From: Streptomyces sp. NBC_00258
Lineage (GTDB): Bacteria; Actinomycetota; Actinomycetes; Streptomycetales; Streptomycetaceae
Assembly (NCBI RefSeq): GCF_036182465.1
Contig: NZ_CP108081.1
Span: forward strand, 10,912,001 to 10,976,000
Length of the DNA stretch: 64,000 bases
Direction of reading: 5' to 3'
Shown: piece by piece, positions 38,472 to 46,965 of the stretch
Numbering within the stretch: the stretch's first letter is position 1
Layout: each line of letters starts with the position of its first letter
Translations under genes and position numbers: made by a program
Notes under the pieces: model-generated
Seen by the model: only the letters and a program-made list of their open reading frames with translations
Databases searched by the model: none
Told to the model about the DNA's origin: nothing

Positions 38472-39796
38472 AAGCCCTGTTCCTTGCCGTACTTGATGGA
38501 GGCGTCCTGCCAGGACTTCAGGCCGGCGGAGAGCTTGGTGTTGCCGACGTAGGCCTTGCCGACGGTGTCGTTGAAGATCGAGTTGGCGTACTGCTGGAAG
38601 GGCAGGTACGACCAGTCGGAGGCGACGTTGGCCGCCGACTCGGCGAAGATCTTGTTGGCCTTCTGGCCGCCGAAGTACTCGAACTCCTTGTTCTGGAACG
38701 CGCTGTCCTGGAGCTCCGCGGTGGTCGCCGGGAAGGCGCCCTCCTTGATGCGGGTCGCGACACCGTCACCGGAGTTCGCGTACTCGACGAAGGCGTAGGC
38801 GAGTTCCTTGTTCTTGCCCAGCTCGGGCAGGGCCAGGGAGCTGCCGCCGTTCTCAGCGGTCGCCTTGTCGCCCTTGGTCCAGGCCGGCATCGGCGCCGCG
38901 CGCCAGTCACCGGCGGCGTTCGGCACACCGGTCACGAAGTTGGCGGGCATCCAGGCACCGGTGGTCAGGGTGGCGATGGTGCCGTCGCCCAGGCCCTTGT
39001 ACCAGTCGTCGGTCCAGCCGTTGATGGGCGAGACGAGCTTCTCGTCGATCAGCTGCTGCCAGGTGTCCGTGTACTTCTTGGCGCCCGCGTCGTCGAAGTT
39101 GACCGACACCTTGGTGCCGTCGACCTTGTAGGGACGCGAACCGGCCTGCCACAGCATGCTGGTGGTGAAGCCGGCGTCGCCGGCGTCGTTGGCGATGTAG
39201 ACCTTGGGGTCGGCCTTGTGCAGCTTGCGCGCCGCCTCGACGTACTCGTCCCAGGTGGTGGGGACGGCGATCTTGTACTTGTCGAAGACCTTCTTGTTGT
39301 AGAACATCGCCATCGGGCCGGAGTCCATCGGCAGGCCGTAGACCTTGTCACCCTCGCTCACGGCGTTCCACGGGCCGGGGGTGTACTTGGACTTGAGCTT
39401 GTCGGCGCCGAACGGGGCCAGGTCGCTGAGGCCCTTGGTGAGGGCGTACTGGCTCAGCGCGAAGTACTCGACCTGCGCGACGTCCGGGACGCCCTTCTTG
39501 GCCGAGATGGCGTTCGACAGCGCCGTGTAGTGCTTGTCGCCGGACCGCTCGCCGACGAGGTTGATCTTGACCTTGGGGTACTTCTTCTGGAAGTCGGCGG
39601 CGACCGACTTGAGCGTGGGCTCCCAGGCCCAGACCGTGACCGAGCCGCCCTTCTTGAGGGCCGCCTGGATGTCGTCGGCGGAGACCGGCTTCTGGCCGGA
39701 GCTGTCGTCGTCGGAGCCGCCGCAGGCGGTCGCGCCCAGGGCGAGGACGGAGAGGACGGCGAGGCCGCGCATCAGGCGGCGTGTGGTTCTGCGCAT
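38459..39796 (-). CDS. ABC transporter sugar-binding lipoprotein
   Basis: A 445-residue extracytoplasmic solute-binding protein. ATG at 39796 gives a lipoprotein signal (MRRTTRRLMRGLAVLSVLAL) with Cys25 in the lipobox ATAC. The mature part shows the cluster-1 (MalE-like) fold: VTVWAWEPTLKSVAADFQKK near the start and WNAVSEGDKVYGLPMDSGPM in the middle. It captures oligosaccharides, here probably galacto-oligosaccharides given the GH42/GH30 neighbours. It follows the permease genes, not the usual order of binding protein first. Confidence 0.92.
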   Translation of the reverse strand: MRRTTRRLMRGLAVLSVLALGATACGGSDDDSSGQKPVSADDIQAALKKGGSVTVWAWEPTLKSVAADFQKKYPKVKINLVGERSGDKHYTALSNAISAKKGVPDVAQVEYFALSQYALTKGLSDLAPFGADKLKSKYTPGPWNAVSEGDKVYGLPMDSGPMAMFYNKKVFDKYKIAVPTTWDEYVEAARKLHKADPKVYIANDAGDAGFTTSMLWQAGSRPYKVDGTKVSVNFDDAGAKKYTDTWQQLIDEKLVSPINGWTDDWYKGLGDGTIATLTTGAWMPANFVTGVPNAAGDWRAAPMPAWTKGDKATAENGGSSLALPELGKNKELAYAFVEYANSGDGVATRIKEGAFPATTAELQDSAFQNKEFEYFGGQKANKIFAESAANVASDWSYLPFQQYANSIFNDTVGKAYVGNTKLSAGLKSWQDASIKYGKEQGFTVN

Positions 39797-39888
39797 GGAG
39801 GTGCTTCCACTTCTTCGTGGGTGGGACAGGGTGAGGGTGAGGAGATGACGGTGAAAGAGGTGGGACTGAGGGGGCCTTGAGAGCGGGG

Positions 39889-40836
39889 TCACTCCTTGAC
39901 GCTTCCGGCGGCCAGCCCGGACTGCCAGAACCTCTGCAGCAGCAGGAACGCGGCGATCAGCGGGATGATGGTGAGCAGCGACCCGGTGATCACCAGGTTG
40001 AAGATCACGTCACCACCGATCGTCTGGGCCTGGTTGTTCCAGGAGTCCAGACCCAGGGTCAGGGGATACCAGTCCGGGTCCTTGAGCATGATCAACGGCA
40101 GGAAGTAGTTGTTCCAGGTGGCGACCGTGGTGAACAGCAGCACGGTCACGGTGCCGGGGGCGAGCAGCGGCAGGGCCACCTGGAAGAAGGTGCGCACCTC
40201 GCCCGCTCCGTCGATCCGGGCGGCCTCCATCAGTTCGTTGGGGATCGCCTCGGTGGCGAAGACCCACATCAGATACAGGCCGAACGGCGAGACCAGCGAG
40301 GGGATGATCACCGCCCACGGGGTGTCGGTGAGCCCCATCTTGCTGAACATCAGGAAGGTGGGCACCGCCAGCGCGGTGCCCGGTACGGCGACGGCACCGA
40401 TGACCACGGCGAACACGGCGCGCTTGCCGGGGAAGGTGAACTTCGCCAGCGCGTAGCCGCCCAGGATCGCCAGGAGGGTGGCGCCACCGGCACCGAGCAC
40501 CACGTACAACAGGGTGTTCAGGAGCCAGCGGACGAAGATGCCGTCGTGGTACGAGAACGTCTCACTGATGTTGTCCCAGAGGGCGAAGTCGTTGCTGAAC
40601 CACAGCCCGGACGAGTCGCCGAGCCCTTCCTGGGTCTTGGTGGCGCTGATGACCAGCCACACCAGGGGCACCACGGTGTAGAGCAGGACCAGGCCGGTGA
40701 GGACGGTCAGGAGCACACTGCGCTTGGGGCGCCCGGGAACATGCCCCTTGCGCGTGCGCAGACGGGGCGCGCCCTTGGATCCGCCGGAGTTCTGAGCGGG
40801 TGCGGGCTGGGAGGCGGTGGTGACGGAGCTGCTCAT
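39889..40836 (-). CDS. ABC transporter permease, MalG-type
   Basis: A 315-residue membrane protein. The start at 40836 is two bases beyond the stop of the first permease. After a polar N-terminus, six helices begin at VLLTVLTGLVLLYTVVPLVW. The EAA loop that contacts the ATPase is ELMEAARIDGAGEVRTFFQV. With its neighbour it forms the import channel. No ATP-binding gene is nearby; in streptomycetes the shared ATPase MsiK often serves such systems. Confidence 0.93.
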   Translation of the reverse strand: MSSSVTTASQPAPAQNSGGSKGAPRLRTRKGHVPGRPKRSVLLTVLTGLVLLYTVVPLVWLVISATKTQEGLGDSSGLWFSNDFALWDNISETFSYHDGIFVRWLLNTLLYVVLGAGGATLLAILGGYALAKFTFPGKRAVFAVVIGAVAVPGTALAVPTFLMFSKMGLTDTPWAVIIPSLVSPFGLYLMWVFATEAIPNELMEAARIDGAGEVRTFFQVALPLLAPGTVTVLLFTTVATWNNYFLPLIMLKDPDWYPLTLGLDSWNNQAQTIGGDVIFNLVITGSLLTIIPLIAAFLLLQRFWQSGLAAGSVKE

Positions 40837-40838
40837 GT

Positions 40839-41765
40839 TCACGCTCCCTTGCGCATGCCGCGGAGCTGCACGACATAGGCGATGACCATGGTGATCAGGC
40901 CCATGATGATGGCGACCGCCGCGGAGTAGTTGTGCTGCTGGCCGTTGAAGGACAGCGAGTACGTGTAGAAGTTCGGGGTGAAGTCCGTCGTGATGGCGTT
41001 GCGCGCCAGCGGCCGCAGGATGGCCGGCTCGTTGAAGAGCTGGAAGCTGCCGATGATCGAGAAGATCGTCGCGATGACCAGGGCGCCGCGGATGGCGGGG
41101 AGCTTGATGGCGGTGATGACCCGGAACTGCCCGGCGCCGTCGATCTCCGCGGCCTCGTAGAGCGAGTTGGGGATGACCCGTAGCGCGGAGTAGAAGATCA
41201 GCATGTTGTAGCCGATGAACTCCCAGGTGACGATGTTGCCGATCGACGCTAGGACCAGGTCGGACGAGAGCGGGTCGGGCAGGGTGACGTCGAAGGCCGA
41301 GTTGATGTCGCCCACCAGTCCGTACTTCGTGCCGTACATGAAGCCCCACATCAGGGTGGCGACCACGGCGGGCACGGCGTACGGCAGGAAGATCACGATG
41401 CGGAAGAAGTCCTTGCCGTACAGGCGTCCGCTGTCCAGCGCGAGGGCGATCAGCAGGGCGATGCCGAGCATGATCGGGACCTGTACGGCCAGGAAGAGCG
41501 AGACCCGTGCGAGCGAGTCCCAGAACTGCTCGTCCTTGAGGGCCTGTGTGTAGTTGTCCAGGCCGACGAAGGTGGTGCCGCCGATCAGCTGGTCCCGGAA
41601 CAGGCTGAGGTAGATCGAGTACACGATCGGTGCCAGGAAGACGAGGGCGAACACGGCCACGAAGGGACCGATGAAACCCCACCCCGTCCAGGAGCGGCGG
41701 TCCCGTTTCGCCGGAGGCCGGTCCGGGCGCCGCTTGGCTGCCGCCGGCGGTTGTAGCGTCGTCAT
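40839..41765 (-). CDS. ABC transporter permease, MalF-type
   Basis: A 308-residue membrane protein and first gene of the operon. The first helix is GWGFIGPFVAVFALVFLAPI; the EAA loop is SLYEAAEIDGAGQFRVITAI. It pairs with the permease at 39889-40836. The promoter region upstream holds two LacI-type operators, so the operon is expected to be induced by an imported sugar. Confidence 0.93.
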   Translation of the reverse strand: MTTLQPPAAAKRRPDRPPAKRDRRSWTGWGFIGPFVAVFALVFLAPIVYSIYLSLFRDQLIGGTTFVGLDNYTQALKDEQFWDSLARVSLFLAVQVPIMLGIALLIALALDSGRLYGKDFFRIVIFLPYAVPAVVATLMWGFMYGTKYGLVGDINSAFDVTLPDPLSSDLVLASIGNIVTWEFIGYNMLIFYSALRVIPNSLYEAAEIDGAGQFRVITAIKLPAIRGALVIATIFSIIGSFQLFNEPAILRPLARNAITTDFTPNFYTYSLSFNGQQHNYSAAVAIIMGLITMVIAYVVQLRGMRKGA

Positions 41766-41813
41766 GTCGTTCCTCGCTCGTCCCTCTCGCGAACCCGGCG
41801 TCGTGCGCCGCTG

Positions 41814-41829
41814 ATGTTTGCGTAAACAT
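41814..41829. promoter_or_regulatory. LacI-type operator 1
   Basis: ATGTTTGCGTAAACAT, a near-perfect palindrome with one mismatch to the copy at 41858. It lies 49 bases before the permease start. The two centres are 44 bp apart, about four helical turns, which allows looping. Confidence 0.75.
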
Positions 41830-41857
41830 CCAGTCCCGAAGCAGGTCGTGGCCTGTT

Positions 41858-41873
41858 ATGTTTACGTAAACAT
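41858..41873. promoter_or_regulatory. LacI-type operator 2
   Basis: ATGTTTACGTAAACAT, a perfect 16-bp palindrome with a central CG typical of LacI/GalR regulators. It lies 85 bases before the LacI start and probably also gives autoregulation. Confidence 0.8.
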
Positions 41874-41958
41874 CTGATGGCGGCATGTCTACACTGCCCC
41901 GTTGACGGTGGTCAAGGGTCATTTGAGGAAACTGCGGCTCGGACAGCGAGGGAGACGG

Positions 41959-43035
41959 GTGGACACAGCGGACAGCGCCTCGGTGAGCAGGCCGAAGGCG
42001 TCGGCACGTGCCGGAAAACGGGCCCGCCGGACGCAGAGCGCGTCCATGGCGGATGTCGCCCGACTGGCGGGCGTCTCCTCGCAGACAGTCTCGCGAGTGT
42101 CGAACGGTTACGCGGGCGTGAACGAGGAGACCCGGCAGCAGGTGCTGGCGGCCATGCAGGAACTGGGCTACCGGCCCAACAGCGCCGCCAGGGCGCTCAA
42201 GCGCGGCGAGTTCCGGACCATAGGCGTCATCACCTTCGGCCTCTCCACCACGGGCAATGTGCGCACGCTGGAGGCGATCGCCACCTCGGCTGCGCACGAG
42301 GGGTACGCCGTCACGCTGCTGCCCGTCGCCGTTCCCACGCAGGACGAGGTGCGCGGTGCGTTCTCCCGGCTGGGGGAGCTGGCCGTCGACGCCGTCATCG
42401 TCATCCTCGAGGTGCATCTGCTCGACGCGGTGGCCATCACCCTGCCGCCCCACATCCAGGTCGTCGTGGCCGACTCGGACGCCGGCGACCGCTACACCGT
42501 GGTCGACACCGACCAGGCCGGCGGGACCCGCGCCGCGGTGCGGTATCTGCTCGACCTCGGCCACGAGACCGTCTGGCACCTGGCCGGGCCGGAGGAGTCC
42601 TTCGCGGCCCAGCGCCGCGCCGACGCCTGGCGTGCCGAACTCACCGAGGCGGGCTGCACGGCGCCGCCGCTGGTTCGCGGCGACTGGTCGGCCGAGTCCG
42701 GCTACCGGGCCGGCCTCGAACTCGCCGCACAGCAGGACTGCACGGCGGTGTTCGCGGCCAACGACCAGATGGCGCTGGGCCTGCTGCGGGCCCTGCACGA
42801 ACAGGGCCGGTACGTGCCCGACGACGTCAGCGTCATCGGCTTCGACGACATCCCCGAGGCGGGCTCCTTCCTGCCTCCCCTGACCACCGTCCACCAGGAC
42901 TTCGCCGAGGTGGGGCGGCGCTGTGTCGAGGGGGTGCTGCGGCAGATGCGCCACGACGCGGCGGAGCACGGGACCACGCTCGTGCCTACGCGGCTCGTGG
43001 TGCGTGACAGTACGGCGGCTCCGCGGGGGCGTTGA
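41959..43035 (+). CDS. LacI family transcriptional regulator of the galactan operon
   Basis: A 358-residue regulator. GTG at 41959 is preceded by GAGGGAGACGG; TTG at 41902 is a longer option. After a basic N-terminus the helix-turn-helix reads MADVARLAGVSSQTVSRVSN, then the hinge helix PNSAARALKRGE. The ligand domain (about 95-350) ends with VSVIGFDDIPEAGSFLPPLT, as in sugar-responsive LacI proteins. It is divergent from the transporter operon, and both operators lie between them. The inducer is probably a galacto-oligosaccharide; inferred from neighbours. Confidence 0.93.
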   Translation: MDTADSASVSRPKASARAGKRARRTQSASMADVARLAGVSSQTVSRVSNGYAGVNEETRQQVLAAMQELGYRPNSAARALKRGEFRTIGVITFGLSTTGNVRTLEAIATSAAHEGYAVTLLPVAVPTQDEVRGAFSRLGELAVDAVIVILEVHLLDAVAITLPPHIQVVVADSDAGDRYTVVDTDQAGGTRAAVRYLLDLGHETVWHLAGPEESFAAQRRADAWRAELTEAGCTAPPLVRGDWSAESGYRAGLELAAQQDCTAVFAANDQMALGLLRALHEQGRYVPDDVSVIGFDDIPEAGSFLPPLTTVHQDFAEVGRRCVEGVLRQMRHDAAEHGTTLVPTRLVVRDSTAAPRGR

Positions 43036-43078
43036 GCGCGCCGCGGGGCGGGTTGAGCGTCGCCTGCGGGTGCGTCGT

Positions 43079-43114
43079 GGCCGGTCGCGCAGTTCCCCGC
43101 GCCCCTTTGGGGCG
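43079..43114. repeat. Dispersed streptomycete repeat, copy 2
   Basis: Nearly identical to 7831-7867: GGCCGGTCGCGCAGTTCCCC, then a CGCCCC/GGGGCG hairpin. It lies between the convergent ends of the LacI gene and the DUF3050 gene and may end both transcripts. It also marks the left edge of the biosynthetic cluster. Confidence 0.7.
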
Positions 43115-43137
43115 GCCCGGGGGAGCCGCCGGCCGGA

Positions 43138-43929
43138 TCAGTTGTCCGGCTGCTCCATGGCCTCCACGATCGCGTCCCAGAGGCGGGACCTGGCCTCCAG
43201 TGCGAGGGTCGCCGTCTCCGCGGCTTCCTTCCAGCGGGTGTCGTCGTCGCCGCAGAGGTCCGCCACCATGGCCATCGCCATGGGTGTGTGCTCCTCGCCG
43301 TCCACCTCGATGTGCCGGGCGAGGTAGTCGCAGAAGATCGGGAACCGGTCGGAACCCTCCTTCTTGATCACCTGGTCGAACATGTCCGGGATGAGGTCCT
43401 CCCGGGAGAAGGCGAAGGCCGCCGCCTGGCAGTGCAGGGGCCTGTCGAGGATGATCCCGAACGTCGTGGTGACGAACTCGGCCGCGGGGCCGGGTACTCG
43501 GGCGGCCCGCAGCGCCGCCTGCACGTCGTGGCCCTCCCCGAGCAGCGCGAGGAACGTGTCCAGGCGTGAGGTGTCCGCCCCCGCCTCGACCATGCCGCCC
43601 CGATAGAGCTCGAAGTGGCTGGTGAAGCCGCCGTCCAGCTCGTCGCTCTCCTCCACCAGCACGATGTCGTTGATGAGCCGCCGGCTCACCTGCGAGCCGC
43701 GCGGCACCCAGGGGACGTCCACACACGTCAGCTCCCGCTGGAGGGACTTCAGCAGCGACATGAAGTCCCACACGGCGAAGACGTGGTGCTCCATGAAGGT
43801 CGCCATGTCCTCCCGGGTGCTTATCCGCTGGTAAATCGGATGGGCGGTCACTTCTTTTCTGGCCGGTTCGATCTCGGCGCGCGCCCGGTCGATTCCCTGG
43901 TGGGTCATGCTCCAGTCGTACCTGGACAT
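43138..43929 (-). CDS. DUF3050 family protein, candidate heme-oxygenase-fold metal oxidase
   Basis: A 263-residue all-helical protein; ATG at 43929 follows AAGGAG. It matches the DUF3050 family as I recall it. Possible metal ligands are Glu47-His48-His49 (FMEHHVFAVWDFM), Glu93/Glu94 and His105 (LVEESDE, SHFELY), and His206-x3-Asp210-x3-His214 (ARHIEVDGEEHTP). The last motif is close to the His-x3-Asp-x2-His of heme-oxygenase-like diiron oxidases such as CADD, SznF and UndA, but with one extra residue. It is divergent from a p-aminobenzoate operon, so oxidation of an aryl amine or its acid is a reasonable guess. No reaction is proven. Confidence 0.8.
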   Translation of the reverse strand: MSRYDWSMTHQGIDRARAEIEPARKEVTAHPIYQRISTREDMATFMEHHVFAVWDFMSLLKSLQRELTCVDVPWVPRGSQVSRRLINDIVLVEESDELDGGFTSHFELYRGGMVEAGADTSRLDTFLALLGEGHDVQAALRAARVPGPAAEFVTTTFGIILDRPLHCQAAAFAFSREDLIPDMFDQVIKKEGSDRFPIFCDYLARHIEVDGEEHTPMAMAMVADLCGDDDTRWKEAAETATLALEARSRLWDAIVEAMEQPDN

Positions 43930-44199
43930 GGGTCTCCTTCTTGCTCTTTCAGATCCGGCTTATTCGGCTCGACGTTCGGCTCTTCACGTCGCCGGCGAAC
44001 GGTGCCCCCGAGACCGATGGTGCCGCTTTGTTCGAGAACCCGGCAAGCGGTTTCAGGAATTCGCAAATGTTACCCGAAGTACGGCACGGCAAAAGCCATC
44101 AAGATGGATGCAAGGGTGACAAAGTGCTGCTTTCCCGGCTGCACGCAAAAACTCCGTTGAGAGTTGAACATCAGGTGTTGCCTTTCCGTATTCGGAGGC
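43930..44199. promoter_or_regulatory. Divergent promoter region of the biosynthetic cluster
   Basis: This 270-base gap between DUF3050 and the ABM gene is less GC-rich than its surroundings. It holds the promoters for both directions, but I find no clear consensus boxes, palindrome or known regulator site. No regulator gene lies in the cluster. Confidence 0.4.
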
Positions 44200-44796
44200 G
44201 TGACCAGGAATCCCGTTACCGTCACCGTCGCGTATCGAGTGGTACCGGGCCGCGAGGCCGAGTTCCACTCCTGGGGGTGGGGTGTGCTGCGTGCGACCGC
44301 GCAGGAACCGGGCTTTCTCGGCGGTGGTGTACTTGTCGACGGAGAGGCGGAGTGGCATGTGGTCTACCGCTTCACCAGTGAAGGTTCCGCCCTGGCCTGG
44401 GACAACTCGGTCGAGCGGGCCGAGTGGCAGGCTCGTGGGGAGATGCTGGCCCGTGAGACGGGCCGACGGACCGTGCAGGGCTCGAAGGCATGGTTCGAGT
44501 CCCTGACCGAAACCCCTTCCGCGACCGCGGCGGCACCACGTCCGCCACCGAAGTGGAAGTTATGGTTCGTGAATATGAGCGCGGTCTTCCCTCCTGTACT
44601 CATATTCAATTTGCTTGTGCTTCCTTATCTCGGTGACTTCAACCCTCTCATCCGCACCTTGTTCCTCTGCCTGGCCGTGACGGCCATTGTCACGTGGATT
44701 CTCATGCCGCGGCTGCAGCGTTTCTTCAAGAAATGGCTGTACCCGCCGCTGCAGGCAATCCGTGGACGGCACAAACGACGGGCTGCACAAGGCTGA
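44200..44796 (+). CDS. Membrane-anchored antibiotic-biosynthesis-monooxygenase (ABM) domain protein
   Basis: About 198 residues from GTG at 44200. The GGAGG site is only one base upstream, so TTG at 44164 is also possible. Residues 5-95 form a ferredoxin-like ABM domain (VTVAYRVVPGREAEFHSW, EPGFLGGGVLVDG, EWHVVYRF). Residues 120-180 contain two hydrophobic segments (FPPVLIFNLLVLPYL, TLFLCLAVTAIVTWILM) and a basic end. ABM proteins can oxidise small aromatics without cofactor, but many are only binding or stress proteins. It is first in the operon, 24 bases before the ADC synthase gene. Confidence 0.8.
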   Translation: MTRNPVTVTVAYRVVPGREAEFHSWGWGVLRATAQEPGFLGGGVLVDGEAEWHVVYRFTSEGSALAWDNSVERAEWQARGEMLARETGRRTVQGSKAWFESLTETPSATAAAPRPPPKWKLWFVNMSAVFPPVLIFNLLVLPYLGDFNPLIRTLFLCLAVTAIVTWILMPRLQRFFKKWLYPPLQAIRGRHKRRAAQG

Positions 44797-44820
44797 GAAC
44801 GACCAAAGGGGGGTGGGCGG

Positions 44821-46965
44821 GTGAAGACCCTGCTCATCGACAACTATGACTCGTACACATACAACCTGTTCCAGCTGATTGCCGAGGTCAACGGCCAGGA
44901 GCCGGTGGTGATCCTCAATGACGCCTCGGCCGACGATCTTCCGGACCTCCGGGGGTTCGACAACGTCGTGGTGTCCCCGGGACCGGGACACCCCGATCGG
45001 GCACGCGACTTCGGCATCAGCGCCACGGTGCTCGCCGAGTCCTCGATCCCCGTCCTCGGCGTCTGCCTCGGACACCAGGGCATCGCGGCCGGCGAGAGTG
45101 CCCGGGTGATGGCCGCACCGGAGCCCCGGCACGGCCATCTCTCCAGAATCCGGCACACGGGCGAGGGCCTGTTCAGCGGACTCCCGCAGGACTTCACAGC
45201 GGTCCGCTACCACTCGCTGTCCGTACGGGAACCGCTGCCGGCGAGCCTCAAGGGCACCGCCTGGGCCGAGGACGGCGTCCTGATGGGGCTGCGGCACCGC
45301 ACCCGGCCGCTGTGGGGTGTGCAGTTCCACCCCGAGTCGATCCTCACCGAGTACGGCCACCGGCTGTTCCTGAACTTCCGCAGCCTCACGGCGGCGCGCA
45401 GCCGAGGGGTCCGCCTGACCAAGTGCCGTACACGGGAGTCCCGTACCGCAGGCGCCGCCAAGGCGTTCGTACCTCGCCCCCGACGCTCCGCGCCCGTCGG
45501 CTACCGGCTGCACACCCGCCGGATCGCGACCGCCGTGGACACCGAGACCGCCTTCACGCGGATGTGCGCCGACGCACCCAGGGCGTTCTGGCTGGACAGC
45601 TCGCGGGTCGAGGAGGGGCAGTCCCGCTTCTCGTTCTTCGGCGACGGCACCGGTCCGCTGGCCGAGTTCGTACGCTACGACGTCGATTCCGGTGTCTGTG
45701 AGGTCGAGCGGCCCGGGCGGCCCCCGCGCAAGGTGCAGGCCAGCGTCTTCGACCATCTGAAGCGGCAGTTGGCGACCCGCCGGGTGGACGCCGGTGAGCT
45801 GCCCTTCGACTTCACCGGCGGATACGTCGGCTACTTCGGATACGAGCTCAAGGCCGACTGCGGCTCGCCGAACCGGCACCGGGCAGAGACCCCGGACGCC
45901 TCCTGGCTCTTCGCCGACCGGCTGATCGCGGTCGACCACCAGAACGGCTTCACCTACGCGGTCTGTCTGGCGGAGAACACCCCGCAGGGCACGCGGGACG
46001 CCGCCGACTGGCTCGACAGCGCGGTGGCGCAGCTGAGCTTCGTGTCGGCCGCAGGGCCCACCGTGACCCCGCCGACCGCGTCCGAGCCCGATCTGCACGC
46101 CGCCGAACCCTGGCTGGTGCGCGACCGCGCGACCTACCTCGCCGACATCGAGGCGTGCAAGCGCGAGTTGAACGCCGGCACCAGCTACGAGATCTGTCTG
46201 ACCAACGCCGCCGAATTACCCGCGCCGCCCGACCCGTTGGCCTACTACCGGGTGCTCCGGCGCATCAACCCGGCGCCCTACGCGGCCTTCCTGCAGTTCG
46301 GTGATCTGGCGGTGGCCGGCGCGTCCCCCGAACGCTTCCTGCGGATCACCCGGGACGGCGTCGCCGAGGCCAAGCCCATCAAGGGCACCGCGCCCCGCGG
46401 CGACCGGCCGGAGGAGGACGCCCGGCTGAGGGACTCGCTCGCCGCGGACGCCAAGACCCGCGCCGAGAACCTGATGATCGTCGACCTGCTCCGCAACGAC
46501 CTGGGCCGGGTCTGCGAGACCGGAACGGTCCGGGTGCCGCGCCTCATGGCCACCGAGACCTACGCCACCGTGCACCAGCTGGTCTCCACCGTCGAGGGCC
46601 GCCTCCGCGAAGGCACGGAAGCCGTGGACTGCGTACGCGCCTGCTTCCCCGGCGGCTCGATGACCGGAGCGCCGAAGCTGCGCACGATGGAGATCATCGA
46701 CTCACTGGAGACCGCCGCCCGCGGGGTCTACTCCGGCGCCGTCGGCTACCTCGGCTGCAGCGGCGGAGCCGACCTCAACATCGTCATCCGCACCGCCGTC
46801 TTCACCGGCGGACGGATGCACCTCGGAGCGGGCGGCGCCATCGTCCTCGGCTCCGATCCCGAAGCGGAGTACGACGAGATGCTGCTGAAGACCGCCGCGC
46901 AGTTACGCGCCCACCGCGAGTCCACGACCGCCGAGCCGGTCTCCCTGCAGGAGCAGATCCGATGA
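44821..46965 (+). CDS. pabAB: Aminodeoxychorismate synthase, fused PabA-PabB
   Basis: A 714-residue bifunctional enzyme with a GTG start. Residues 1-190 are a class I glutamine amidotransferase with Cys82 in GVCLGHQ and His170/Glu172 in FHPES. Residues 235-700 are a chorismate-utilising domain. Lys521 in PIKGTAPRG is the PabB signature; anthranilate synthases have PIAGT. The product is therefore 4-amino-4-deoxychorismate, the precursor of p-aminobenzoate. Fused PabAB enzymes are typical of secondary metabolism in streptomycetes, apart from folate. The stop overlaps the next start as ATGA. Confidence 0.93.
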   Translation: MKTLLIDNYDSYTYNLFQLIAEVNGQEPVVILNDASADDLPDLRGFDNVVVSPGPGHPDRARDFGISATVLAESSIPVLGVCLGHQGIAAGESARVMAAPEPRHGHLSRIRHTGEGLFSGLPQDFTAVRYHSLSVREPLPASLKGTAWAEDGVLMGLRHRTRPLWGVQFHPESILTEYGHRLFLNFRSLTAARSRGVRLTKCRTRESRTAGAAKAFVPRPRRSAPVGYRLHTRRIATAVDTETAFTRMCADAPRAFWLDSSRVEEGQSRFSFFGDGTGPLAEFVRYDVDSGVCEVERPGRPPRKVQASVFDHLKRQLATRRVDAGELPFDFTGGYVGYFGYELKADCGSPNRHRAETPDASWLFADRLIAVDHQNGFTYAVCLAENTPQGTRDAADWLDSAVAQLSFVSAAGPTVTPPTASEPDLHAAEPWLVRDRATYLADIEACKRELNAGTSYEICLTNAAELPAPPDPLAYYRVLRRINPAPYAAFLQFGDLAVAGASPERFLRITRDGVAEAKPIKGTAPRGDRPEEDARLRDSLAADAKTRAENLMIVDLLRNDLGRVCETGTVRVPRLMATETYATVHQLVSTVEGRLREGTEAVDCVRACFPGGSMTGAPKLRTMEIIDSLETAARGVYSGAVGYLGCSGGADLNIVIRTAVFTGGRMHLGAGGAIVLGSDPEAEYDEMLLKTAAQLRAHRESTTAEPVSLQEQIR

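Noticed and set aside
34724..39880. A 1718-codon open frame on the plus strand
   Set aside because: It lies antisense to the GH30, GH42 and binding-protein genes, which have clear catalytic motifs, and its sequence is low-complexity Val/Gly/Arg-rich. Such frames arise from high third-position GC.
44821..46965. Anthranilate synthase
   Set aside because: The PIKGT motif with Lys521 indicates aminodeoxychorismate synthase; anthranilate synthases have PIAGT.
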